DNA of 64,000 nt from Syntrophorhabdaceae bacterium (GTDB lineage Bacteria; Desulfobacterota; Syntrophorhabdia; Syntrophorhabdales; Syntrophorhabdaceae), in the NCBI GenBank assembly GCA_035541755.1, contig DATKMQ010000066.1, positions 1-64,000 of the forward strand. Direction: 5' to 3'. Numbering within the stretch: the first letter of the stretch is position 1; each line of letters starts with the position of its first letter. Below the pieces are notes generated by a model, which had not been told where the DNA came from, did no database searches, and saw only the letters and a list, made by a program, of their open reading frames with translations. The position numbers were made by a program, and so were the translations under genes. This document shows positions 9,113 through 15,248 of the stretch, piece by piece.

Positions 9113-9385
9113 AATATACAGGGAGGCACCGCTTCCCCATCAACCTATTGCTGGAAACAGCAAAAAGGAGGCTGCGCAATGAGTAAGTTGATAGCTTACT
9201 TAACGATGGGTAGGCGTTCGCAAGGTTCTGCACCCTTGAGGAAACAAGTGGAGGGGTAAGTGGATTAGTCACCCGCACCCCGAAGCACTTTCTCGACAGG
9301 CCATAACCGAGTGGCATCTCGAAAGAGGTGTTACGTAAGCGGCGAGTTGACTACTCGTTGGCTGCGTAGCGCCTCCCTGTATATT
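9113..9385 (+). ncRNA. Large structured RNA of unknown family upstream of a GIY-YIG gene
   Basis: A 15-bp perfect inverted repeat (9113-9127 with 9371-9385, arm sequence AATATACAGGGAGGC) encloses 243 nt with many internal helices. Two hairpins end in GAAA tetraloops: TTGCTG-GAAA-CAGCAA at 9148-9163 and CATCTC-GAAA-GAGGTG at 9315-9330. Further helices are CCCATC 9136-9141 with GATGGG 9205-9210, AGTAAG 9182-9187 with CTTACT 9195-9200, CAAGG 9221-9225 with CCTTG 9234-9238, GGGGT 9253-9257 with ACCCC 9277-9281, and CGAGT 9343-9347 with ACTCG 9353-9357. Two hairpin loops could form pseudoknots: TTGAT 9188-9192 with ATCAA 9139-9143, and TGACT 9348-9352 with AGTCA 9267-9271. It has its own promoter and ends 45 nt before the GIY-YIG start codon. 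I found no group I R/S core and no group II domain V. It could be a ribozyme, a guide-like RNA, a leader, or a miniature element with terminal repeats. Confidence 0.65.
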
Positions 9386-9430
9386 TTGTGGTTTTACAGA
9401 ATCAAAATTCCTAATAGCAAGGGGGGCTTT

Positions 9431-9748
9431 ATGGTGTGTAATTGGCCATTGGGTAATGGAGAAACCTTGGGGTTTACTGTGTATGATCCTAACGCCAACT
9501 GGAACCGGGTCGCTGGTCTGTATGTTTTTGCCTATAGAACAGACCCAACCCATTGGAAGGCCATGTACGTTGGGCAGAGCAACGATTTTAGTTCTCGTCT
9601 TCCTGCTCATGACCGATGGGATGAGGCAGCCCGACGTGGGGCAACACACATTCATGCTCTGGTAGTTCCGCTGGCGGCCAACCGGGACAATTGGGAGGAG
9701 ATGCTAATTCAACATCTTCAACCGCCGATGAACGCTCAACTTCGTTAG
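9431..9748 (+). CDS. Small GIY-YIG endonuclease-domain protein (105 aa)
   Basis: A stand-alone GIY-YIG nuclease domain. The family's core residues are visible: GLY at about residues 34-36 (GIY position), YVG at about 52-54 (YIG position), the catalytic arginine in the segment DFSSRL, the metal-binding glutamate in NWEEMLI and the late asparagine in PPMNAQL. All catalytic positions appear intact. It has no added DNA-binding domain, so the target is not evident. The start at 9431 follows a strong GCAAGGGGGG ribosome binding site 6 nt upstream. The structured RNA lies directly upstream on the same strand, which suggests co-transcription. Homing endonucleases, UvrC-like repair enzymes and mobile-element nucleases share this fold. 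Confidence 0.75.
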   Translation: MVCNWPLGNGETLGFTVYDPNANWNRVAGLYVFAYRTDPTHWKAMYVGQSNDFSSRLPAHDRWDEAARRGATHIHALVVPLAANRDNWEEMLIQHLQPPMNAQLR

Positions 9749-9781
9749 CTGGTTGCATATAAGATCGTCTCCTTTAATATC

Positions 9782-9809
9782 ATTGTAGCACATATGTTCT
9801 AATTGTCAA
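9782..9809 (-). promoter_or_regulatory. Leftward sigma-70 promoter with SOS-box-like operator in the spacer
   Basis: On the minus strand: TTGACA (9804-9809), a 16-bp spacer, then TACAAT (9782-9787). The spacer holds AGAACATATGTGCT, a near-palindrome of GAAC-N4-GTTC type. It points towards and antisense to the GIY-YIG gene. It is nearly the mirror image of the promoter at 9882-9910. Confidence 0.5.
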
Positions 9810-9881
9810 GCACAAACTGTATAATATGACAGTACGGCCGCGCTATCTATAACATACGATAGTTTAGTTAGCGTTTTAAGA

Positions 9882-9910
9882 TTGACAAAGTAGAACATAT
9901 GTTCTATAAT
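9882..9910 (+). promoter_or_regulatory. Rightward consensus sigma-70 promoter with palindromic SOS-box-like operator
   Basis: A perfect TTGACA (9882-9887), a 17-bp spacer and a perfect TATAAT (9905-9910). The palindrome AGAACATATGTTCT (9892-9905) fills the spacer and touches the -10 box, so a bound repressor would block polymerase. It matches the GAAC-N4-GTTC form of Gram-positive LexA boxes; whether LexA or another repressor binds here is unknown. The predicted transcript runs antisense to the gene at 9967-10275. Confidence 0.6.
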
Positions 9911-9966
9911 GGGGTTATGGTTAGCGTGAGTTGTTTGACGCTGAAGCTAAAAGTTCCCGAAAATCT

Positions 9967-10275
9967 CTATTGTACGAAAGGAGGTTTTTTGGGTGGTTCC
10001 CCTCTTTTTAGTACGCCTTGCTGTTCAAGCCCTCGGATCAGATTTTCAAGAGAGTTGTATAAACCGATAAAAGCGTCTGGAGGCATCACCATGCGGCAAA
10101 CTGGGTACCTTCTCCCAGTGGGTTTTTTAGGTGTTTGTGGCATATCCATTCTGGTAACACACAGTTCAATGCGAGCAGATTGGCCATCAAATGTAACCAA
10201 ACCAACGGAGTCAGCAAATGTCTCAGAAACATCCGGTAAGTCAATGTAACGGACAGCGTCGTCGGGGAGCCTCAT
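9967..10275 (-). CDS. Small conserved-looking protein, DUF3467-like (102 aa)
   Basis: A strong start is visible: the minus strand reads CATAGGAGGAAAACC before the ATG at 10275. The protein has alternating strand segments (GLVTFDGQSARIELCVTRMDMP), then PVCRMVMPPDAFIGLYNSLENLIRGLEQQGVL. This recalls DUF3467-type small proteins, in which a strand-rich part is followed by a final helix; that assignment is tentative. No membrane segment or signal peptide. It is transcribed opposite to the consensus promoter at 9882-9910, so the two transcripts would overlap over the whole gene. Function unknown. Confidence 0.65.
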   Translation of the reverse strand: MRLPDDAVRYIDLPDVSETFADSVGLVTFDGQSARIELCVTRMDMPQTPKKPTGRRYPVCRMVMPPDAFIGLYNSLENLIRGLEQQGVLKRGEPPKKPPFVQ

Positions 10276-10553
10276 GGTTTTCCTCCTATGACAGTTATTT
10301 GATCGTTGTCTATAAAGACAACATTTATAGATCAGATAAAGGAAGATGGAAGGCCATTAAGTAATTACAGTTCTTTCGCGGCCCACTCTCGATTGCGATT
10401 TACTATGATTTTATCATTAACGGGTAAAAGATCAATCGTTTTTTGTCCCCGGATAAAGACAAACACAACATTTATAATAAAGTAATCTCCTAACTACCCG
10501 ATTTCATTACAGTCAAATAGTTTCATTGTGCCCCCAACACGGCGATACGCTTT
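10276..10553. other. AT-rich intergenic region with a near-duplicated block
   Basis: It contains the hairpin GTTGTCT-ATAA-AGACAAC at about 10295-10312. The segment ATAAAGACAACATTTATA recurs as ATAAAGACAAACACAACATTTATA at about 10454-10477, which looks like a duplicated control site. No gene seen. Confidence 0.4.
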
Positions 10554-10820
10554 ATGGCCGACACAGCCAATAGCCCCAATTGGAACAAAGCTCAAACAGT
10601 TTTCCTTGAGAATGGGAACAAGCCGCTGAAACTATCTGAGCTTGAAACTGAATTCCGCAAACGCAATTGGCCGATCAGCGAGAAGAACGCCAGGGAGGTG
10701 CTTAGGGCTACCCTAAACAGCAAGCCGTCAATATTTGTATACAACAGGGAAGATTGTACATATAGGATAAAAATAGATCGTCCCGAAACGAGAGGCGGTG
10801 TTCATGAAATAAGATCATAA
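10554..10820 (+). CDS. Hypothetical protein, possible winged-helix type (88 aa)
   Basis: I do not recognise this protein firmly. It has an acidic-basic alternating pattern with a predicted helix-turn-helix-like run (KPLKLSELETEFRKRNWPISEKNAREVLRA is split across two helices) followed by a strand pair IFVYNRE and YRIKI. That layout recalls small winged-helix domains of the HARE-HTH kind, an inference only. The upstream bases lack a clear ribosome binding site, which lowers confidence in the exact start. A 14-bp hairpin follows the stop directly. Confidence 0.5.
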   Translation: MADTANSPNWNKAQTVFLENGNKPLKLSELETEFRKRNWPISEKNAREVLRATLNSKPSIFVYNREDCTYRIKIDRPETRGGVHEIRS

Positions 10821-10822
10821 AA

Positions 10823-10856
10823 AAAGAGGCTTTGTTCTGGTAAACAAAGTCTCTTT
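10823..10856. terminator. 14-bp hairpin after the 88-aa gene
   Basis: AAAGAGGCTTTGTT pairs with AACAAAGTCTCTTT around a 6-nt loop. The U-run expected for an intrinsic terminator is on the minus strand (six A on the plus side directly before the stem), so it should stop leftward transcripts best and rightward ones weakly. Confidence 0.65.
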
Positions 10857-10982
10857 CAAACCCTATTCCCACTTGCGTCAACAAGTGGTTAATCTATGCC
10901 CCACATTCATTAGGGCGCGTTTACGTCTATTACTAGTATAGCGTGCTTCCTAACTGATGTCAAGGGCAAAAGGAGGTACGCT

Positions 10983-11075
10983 ATGAAACAGCGTCAACCA
11001 ACCCGTAAGAAACATACGGGCAGACGGTTTGTCGTAAGGCCCACAAAGCCTGTCATGGTACGGAAGCGCCTGTAA
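10983..11075 (+). CDS. 30-aa highly basic small protein
   Basis: Strong gene signals for so short a frame: AAAGGAGG six bases before the ATG and an intrinsic terminator 20 nt after the stop. The peptide is rich in Arg and Lys (about 13 of 30 residues) with the clusters TRKKHTGRR and MVRKRL, no acidic residue and no membrane stretch. Such composition suggests nucleic-acid or ribosome binding; function is unknown. It is an independent unit, with a hairpin (CCACTTG with CAAGTGG, 10869-10888) about 95 nt upstream. It lies just downstream of the IS1595-type element, on the opposite strand. Confidence 0.6.
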   Translation: MKQRQPTRKKHTGRRFVVRPTKPVMVRKRL

Positions 11076-11095
11076 GGCATTAGCACAAACCAACG

Positions 11096-11125
11096 GGGAG
11101 AGCTTCGGCTCTCCCTTTATTTTTT
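11096..11125 (+). terminator. Intrinsic terminator of the 30-aa gene
   Basis: GGGAGAGC-TTCG-GCTCTCCC (11096-11115), an 8-bp stem with the very stable UUCG loop, followed by TTTATTTTTT. Classic rho-independent form on the plus strand. Confidence 0.9.
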
Positions 11126-11264
11126 ACCTTTTTTCTTTCTCGGTTCAGGTGCTGTAGCCAAAAGTCCCTTAAGCACGGAATCGAAATCAGCTTTTAAGAT
11201 TTCTTCTTCCTGTACTTCCTTTTCGCTCCCGTCCTCGGTCTTTGTTTTCTTTTCTTCAGTCAAA
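11117..11264 (-). pseudogene. Small ORF following the transposase, frame broken in an A5 run
   Basis: Directly after the transposase stop there is AAGGA, then TTG at 11264, which opens the frame LTEEKKTKTEDGSEK. That frame is lost at a run of five A on the minus strand (11220-11224). The neighbouring frame continues as VQEEEILKADFDSVLKGLL and ends KKKGKK at the stop 11117. Together they read as one charged protein of about 49 residues with a one-base slip. Small charged ORFs coupled to IS1595-type transposases fit this position. A real frameshift, a programmed slip or a base-call error are all possible. Confidence 0.4.
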
Positions 11265-11267
11265 TAA

Positions 11268-12158
11268 TCAGTCCTTGTACGTTAACCTTCTTCCTTCAAT
11301 TCCCTTAAGAGCCGCAACCGTCCGTGTCGCATCATTCTCATGTCTGTAATTATATCTCATATCGAACTCCGCAAGGTACCTGTGAAGGTGGTTGCTATCT
11401 ACATGATGATACACCCCTATTATACCACGTTTCAGAAGGCTGAAGTATCCTTCAACCGTATTCGTATGAACATCGCCGCGAGCGTATTCTTTTGCGCTGT
11501 GACAGACAGTCTCATGAGAAGCGAACTCACAACCCAATCCATTGTAAGAGCCGAATTCATCAGTCATGATCTTAGCGGATTTGTCAACGTTCTCCCTTAT
11601 GATCTGTTTAAGGTTCACGCTGTCTACGCGCTTAACTGGCATAGACCTGACTTTACCATTTCTCTCCACAAGGGCAAAGACGGGGGTTTTGTTGTCTGTA
11701 CCGCGCCCAGTCCCCCCGCCGCGAACCTTACCCCCGACATAGGTTTCATCGGCTTCAATGATCCCCTCAAGAAGCCTTGTAGGTCTTTGTCGCATAGCGA
11801 AACGGATACGGTGAGCCATAAACCACGCTGACTTATAGGTGACACCCAATGTTCTGTGCAACTGATGAGAGGACATACCCTTCTTGGAGGAACATAGTAG
11901 ATAGGTAGCCAACAACCACTTGTGTAAGGGTATGTGGCTACGCTCAAAGACCGTACCCACAGTCACGGAGAACTGTTTTCGGCACTCTTGGCATTTCCAC
12001 AGTCCTTTCCGGTGAGCATCACCTTGTAGACGATAGTGTGCCTCCCTACTACCGCAATGAGGACACACAACAACATCAGGCCAACGAAGTTTTTCAAGAT
12101 ATTCGCGCGCTTTTTCTTCGTCCGTAAAGTATGGAGCAGAAAACCCTATCTTTTCCAT
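11268..12158 (-). CDS. IS1595-family transposase (ISXO2-like, 296 aa)
   Basis: Transposase of an IS1595-group insertion sequence. The N-terminal zinc ribbon has the pairs CPHC and CQEC (about residues 31-65), used for DNA binding in this family. The ISXO2-like DDE domain follows: ADETYVGGK holds the first Asp, DEFGSYNGL the second, and the NTVEGYFSLLKRGIIGVYHH segment the family's C-terminal motif with the third acidic residue. The start at 12158 is set by GGAGGATATGAC upstream; an earlier ATG at 12188 has no such box. The frame is intact, so the element could be active. I could not identify terminal inverted repeats or the target duplication with certainty. Confidence 0.9.
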   Translation of the reverse strand: MEKIGFSAPYFTDEEKAREYLEKLRWPDVVVCPHCGSREAHYRLQGDAHRKGLWKCQECRKQFSVTVGTVFERSHIPLHKWLLATYLLCSSKKGMSSHQLHRTLGVTYKSAWFMAHRIRFAMRQRPTRLLEGIIEADETYVGGKVRGGGTGRGTDNKTPVFALVERNGKVRSMPVKRVDSVNLKQIIRENVDKSAKIMTDEFGSYNGLGCEFASHETVCHSAKEYARGDVHTNTVEGYFSLLKRGIIGVYHHVDSNHLHRYLAEFDMRYNYRHENDATRTVAALKGIEGRRLTYKD

Positions 12159-12178
12159 GTCATATCCTCCATACAGTA

Positions 12179-12207
12179 ATGATAGCACATGGTCTTGGGT
12201 TTGTCAA
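12179..12207 (-). promoter_or_regulatory. Promoter of the IS1595-type transposase
   Basis: Minus strand: TTGACA (12202-12207), 17-bp spacer, TATCAT (12179-12184), about 20 nt before the transposase start codon. Confidence 0.6.
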
Positions 12208-12566
12208 GTATATAATTGCGTTTTCGTTTGCCTGGTGATTTACCGCGATCTGTACGACAGATCCGCGGGGGCTCGCTAGCAATTTGCGGCGGTCATGCAC
12301 GTGAGCACGCGAGTCGATTTCCGTACCGGCTTCTTCACCGCTCTGCCTACCAATTGGGATCGCGCCACTCGCCATTACCCTGTTCTATACCGGGCTCAGT
12401 CCGATCCGTGCAGAAGCTTTTTTCTATTATGGATCTTCCTCCTTCAGAGAGAGATACGGCTATCGCCACCGCTCGCGTATAATCCCAGACCTTAAGGCCT
12501 GTACCTACCCGGTCGGAACGCACACAGATCTAAATAATGGGGGTTCATTTCTAGGTGTATGATCTC

Positions 12567-12599
12567 GTAATCACAGGAAGTGATACAAATCACACTTTC
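12567..12599 (+). repeat. 33-bp FNR-like dispersed repeat, copy 3
   Basis: Starts GTAATCACAGGAAG and continues TGATACAAATCACACTTTC, identical to copy 1 across the 19-base right part. Confidence 0.8.
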
Positions 12600-12770
12600 A
12601 TGTTTATTGTTCTCGTGTATCCCCGCGGTTTGAGCGCAAACATTTACCCCCATATTCAATAAAGATTATGGGGTAACATTATGTAATTATGTATATTAGC
12701 GGCACTGGAACCTCTGATTAACCGCCGAATCGGTTCTGCGAGTGACCGTCTCATGATAGTATAAGTCTCC

Positions 12771-12803
12771 GTAATCATAAAATATGATACAAATCACACT
12801 TTG
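12771..12803 (+). repeat. 33-bp FNR-like dispersed repeat, copy 4
   Basis: Starts GTAATCATAAAATA and continues TGATACAAATCACACTTTG. Closest to the consensus over the full unit. Confidence 0.8.
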
Positions 12804-13102
12804 GTGTTTCATATTTATTCTCTATGCTTCAGAGTGCCGGTGGTTCGCCAGGGGTGCGTGAGGGCCGTCGGGTCGCACGAATGTCGGGAGCCGGTAGATG
12901 AAGGGCCACCGATATCAGCATGCCTTGACTCCAAACTATCGGAACTTGCATCCCTCACCCCATCCCTGTTCTCATGATCTTACGGCGGAGCCCGAGCTCC
13001 CATGACAAGGGGCGCAAATGTCGGTTGCGCTTCTTACTGCCACCGTGTTGCGCGGCTCGCTCCGACGAGCGTCTGTACCTGGGATTTATTTTATATTATT
13101 CT

Positions 13103-13135
13103 TTGATTTTTGGGATTGATACAAATCACAGAGCC
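13103..13135 (+). repeat. 33-bp FNR-like dispersed repeat, copy 5 (diverged ends)
   Basis: The core TTGATACAAATCACA is intact, but the left part (TTGATTTTTGGGAT) and the right end (GAGCC) have diverged. Confidence 0.6.
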
Positions 13136-13197
13136 TTTAGCAAGCGTGATTGCAGAAACCCACGGGGGAGACGTCTATCGCTCCCGCGTAACGTACT

Positions 13198-13230
13198 GTA
13201 ATCATAAAAGTTGATACAAATCACACATTG
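13198..13230 (+). repeat. 33-bp FNR-like dispersed repeat, copy 6
   Basis: Starts GTAATCATAAAAGT and continues TGATACAAATCACACATTG, 95 bp after copy 5. Confidence 0.8.
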
Positions 13231-13717
13231 ACTGCGTGGAATTGCGTTTTAGGACCCGATAGCGAGGTTTTGGGGCCGGATAACCCGTTGGAATGACGGC
13301 GTATCATTGTTTGGCAAGGACTTCTCGTCTAATCGCTTTTTTTGTTATGGTGAAGGCAAGTTTACGTGGTCTTAAGCGCCCTCGCCTTCTTGAGTTTGAG
13401 CCCTGCCTGTCAGGTCTCTTTATTCCCGCTGCGGTCCGCCGGAATCTCCCTACTTGTTATACTAGGCATTAGACGACTCTACCAGGGGTCAATGCTTTGA
13501 GGCTTTCGCTACGGTTCCTCACCCCCCGCGATGGCTCTCAAGTTTGTATTTGCGTTGCAAATCATCCGCGGCTCTCGCTGGTGACCGCATGTGTGGGCAA
13601 AATTCGGCGCCGAGATAGCTCGACCCTGTGTTTCAGGCAGGAACCTCTCTTTTGTCTACGCACGCCCATTCTGAGGTTTCCGGCTCTCTATTCAAGTCAT
13701 GGCTTTGCCGAAACTGT

Positions 13718-13746
13718 TTGACATGCGGACAAGTTGCTGCTATAAA
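13718..13746 (+). promoter_or_regulatory. Promoter of tRNA-Ala
   Basis: TTGACA (13718-13723), 17-bp spacer, TATAAA (13741-13746), ten bases before the mature tRNA 5' end. Confidence 0.8.
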
Positions 13747-13755
13747 ATACGCTAC

Positions 13756-13831
13756 GGGGCTGTAGCTCAGCTGGGAGAGTACTTGACTGGCAGTCAAGGG
13801 GTCGAGGGTTCAATCCCCTTCAGCTCCACCA
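13756..13831 (+). tRNA. tRNA-Ala, anticodon GGC
   Basis: A 76-nt cloverleaf with encoded CCA. The acceptor stem is GGGGCTG with CAGCTCC (one G-U pair), the D arm GCTC/GAGT, the anticodon stem CTTGA/TCAAG with loop CTGGCAG (anticodon GGC, reading GCC/GCU alanine codons), and the T arm GAGGG/CCCTT with loop TTCAATC. It is a single-tRNA unit with its own promoter and terminator inside an otherwise gene-poor island. Confidence 0.95.
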
Positions 13832-13848
13832 ATTATTCCAATTAGCCA

Positions 13849-13876
13849 GGCCGTCTCTCCGACGGCCTCTTTTTTA
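13849..13876 (+). terminator. Terminator after tRNA-Ala
   Basis: GGCCGTC-TCTCC-GACGGCC followed by a T-rich run (TCTTTTTT): a 7-bp GC-rich stem with U-tract, 17 nt after the CCA end. Confidence 0.88.
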
Positions 13877-14032
13877 CCCGACCTGCCAACGCCCTCCTTA
13901 CCGTGCACCCCGTTCACTTTTCGTAATGCCCTTATAGAGTTATCCAGCTCAGCGCAGATAGCGTAAGGCATCACGAAAGCCCGGCGCGTCCCATGTAAGG
14001 GGGGGGGTATCGAAAACTGTCCCTTTTTCTTG

Positions 14033-14060
14033 TTGACGAACTCGCGAGACGTGCTATAAT
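14033..14060 (+). promoter_or_regulatory. Promoter of a candidate small RNA
   Basis: TTGACG (14033-14038), 16-bp spacer, perfect TATAAT (14055-14060). The predicted start is near 14067, with no gene in frame downstream before a terminator. Confidence 0.6.
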
Positions 14061-14066
14061 TGAAAT

Positions 14067-14160
14067 TACTCTCCTCCGCGCTCGCTGGTTGCCGGAGGGG
14101 TGTCGTACTCGGCCACCGGAACTGCCGTCAACAGACAGGTCTTCCGGTGGCTTTTCTTTT
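14067..14160 (+). ncRNA. Candidate small RNA of about 90 nt
   Basis: Between a good promoter and a terminator-like hairpin. The first hairpin is CTCCTCCG (14071-14078) with CGGAGGGG (14093-14100), 8 pairs. The second is CCACCGGAA (14113-14121) with TTCCGGTGG (14142-14150), 9 pairs and a 20-nt loop, followed by CTTTTCTTTT. No open reading frame of note lies inside. The loop of the first hairpin (about 14079-14092) or the large loop of the second could serve for base pairing with targets. No known family recognised. Confidence 0.5.
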
Positions 14161-14396
14161 AAAAGTCGGCTAGTTAGCTCCCTTTTTCTGCTTACCGTCC
14201 CCGCCGTTATCAATCCCTCATGCTTTTTCCGCGTCTGCCTCGAAGCGTCTCGTGCGAACAGTACTTCTTGGTTAGCAATGTGGTAATGCGTGGAGCGTTC
14301 GTTCTTCCGGGTAACCATGAAAGAGACTCGCTCCATCTGGATACCGACGAAGACGAGTCGATTGTTCAATACACAGCGCCGCAGTAACGGAATTTG

Positions 14397-14846
14397 TCAT
14401 ATCACCTGATAGAACTCCAGGTGCACCTTGTCATCAACACCCTTCATCAGCGATCCGACAAAGATAGAATTGTTGATCCATGCGTACTTGTCATCGGCGA
14501 CCAGGAATCTCGGGCTTGTTCTCGCGTAATATGCGCCCGGATCCACTGGCGCCTGATTTGCTTGTGAGAGATTGGGTGTGTAGATGAAGCCTTCGTTTGT
14601 GACTGATATGAGGACCTCGTCGTCCGTCTTCAGTGTGTATCTGGCCCAGGCTTTTCTAATTCCATCAGACCGTTGCAAATTCCAATCGGCCCCGCCATTT
14701 ATTACGCTTCCTCTGATTCTCGGCCCCTCAAATGTTCCGCCGACGATTGGAATAATGCGTAACAACCCTTCTGGGGTGCGTCCTACTTCTATGGGGGTAG
14801 CAACATCCACAATGACCTTCATAAAATACTCTAATTGCAAAGACAT
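14397..14846 (-). CDS. DUF3237 family protein (149 aa)
   Basis: Recognised as DUF3237 by the ordered motifs IEVGRTPEGLLRIIPIVGGTFEGPRIRG, GGADWNLQRSDG, ARYTLKTDDEVLISVTNEGF, DPGAYYARTSPRF and YAWINNSIFVG, each near its usual place. The family is a single small beta-barrel-like domain of unknown function, often found near genes for aromatic or hydroxy-acid metabolism. The start follows GGGAGG eleven bases upstream. No signal peptide. It is the only gene in the right half of the island with a clear family and an intact frame. Confidence 0.85.
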   Translation of the reverse strand: MSLQLEYFMKVIVDVATPIEVGRTPEGLLRIIPIVGGTFEGPRIRGSVINGGADWNLQRSDGIRKAWARYTLKTDDEVLISVTNEGFIYTPNLSQANQAPVDPGAYYARTSPRFLVADDKYAWINNSIFVGSLMKGVDDKVHLEFYQVI

Positions 14847-14882
14847 GATTTAGCCCTCCCTTACCTATTCCGGCTGGATTTT

Positions 14883-15167
14883 CTATGATTCAGACTCCCT
14901 CGTGAGCGTCATGCCGCCTGGTTTTGGATACAGGGATCGACCGGCGATACCTTCACGATCTCTGGATTTATCGCCAGCAATTTTTACGCCCAATCCAAAA
15001 TCTATCATGCAATGGCCAGAGAAACAATCCCGGTTCGCCACAACGCCATCCGCCTCTTCTCACTCACCGCACTTACCTCGCTTGATCGTGCCTTCAGAGT
15101 CAGCCTTTCTACAGAAGGAGCCACACTCCCTTTTCCCTGTTAATCCATTTGGCGAACCCTTTTGTAT
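14883..15167 (-). pseudogene. Protein-like frame with one internal UGA, possible cysteine-rich domain
   Basis: From an ATA codon at 15167 to a TAG at 14883 there are 95 codons in one frame with a single TGA at codon 36. The first part reads GSPNGLTGKRECGSFCRK and RGKCGE; after the TGA it reads EEADGVVANRDCFSGHC and MIDFGLGVKIAGDKSRDR. The spacing of cysteines and the V-x-x-N-x-x-C ending recall small zinc-binding domains of the CxxC...GxC...C type. The start (ATA where ATG is expected, with AAAGGGA upstream) and the UGA both look like single-base lesions, so a decaying gene is the simplest reading. A UGA-encoded selenocysteine is possible but not supported by a clear SECIS hairpin. Confidence 0.35.
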
Positions 15168-15248
15168 TTAGTTCCCTTTGATCATGGGCGCTCTGTTTTC
15201 TTCAGGTTTGCGATCAACCTCTTTTTCTTTCGAGAGGTTGGCACACAA

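Larger units (their letters stand above)
12208..13717. other. 1.5-kb gene-free stretch with four 33-bp repeats
   Basis: No frame here has a good start signal, sensible composition or a recognisable motif. The stretch alternates GC-rich segments with short AT-rich ones, and each AT-rich segment between 12567 and 13230 centres on a copy of the 33-bp repeat. It may be decayed DNA or non-coding units separated by repeats. Confidence 0.55.

Noticed and set aside
9113-9385. Group I or group II intron for the structured RNA
   Set aside because: I could not find the paired R/S (GACUA/UAGUC) core in the right order, nor a domain V hairpin. The only TAGTC lies before GACTA.
9113-9385. RNase P RNA, tmRNA or a known OMEGA-type guide RNA
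   Set aside because: None of their conserved blocks could be matched, and no TnpB/IscB-size gene is beside it.
9899-10249. 116-codon plus-strand frame as a normal gene
   Set aside because: It lies almost entirely antisense to a minus-strand gene with a much better start signal; kept only as an antisense-transcript note.
12216-12482. Frames in the 12.2-13.7 kb stretch as genes
   Set aside because: Low-complexity Arg/Ser/Pro-rich translations, no ribosome binding sites and no family features.
8885-13230. The repeats as a CRISPR array
   Set aside because: Spacing between copies varies from about 95 bp to several kb, copies differ in sequence and orientation, and there is no cas gene.
14902-15171. 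89-codon plus-strand frame
   Set aside because: Ser/Pro-rich translation opposite to a more protein-like minus-strand frame; no start signal.
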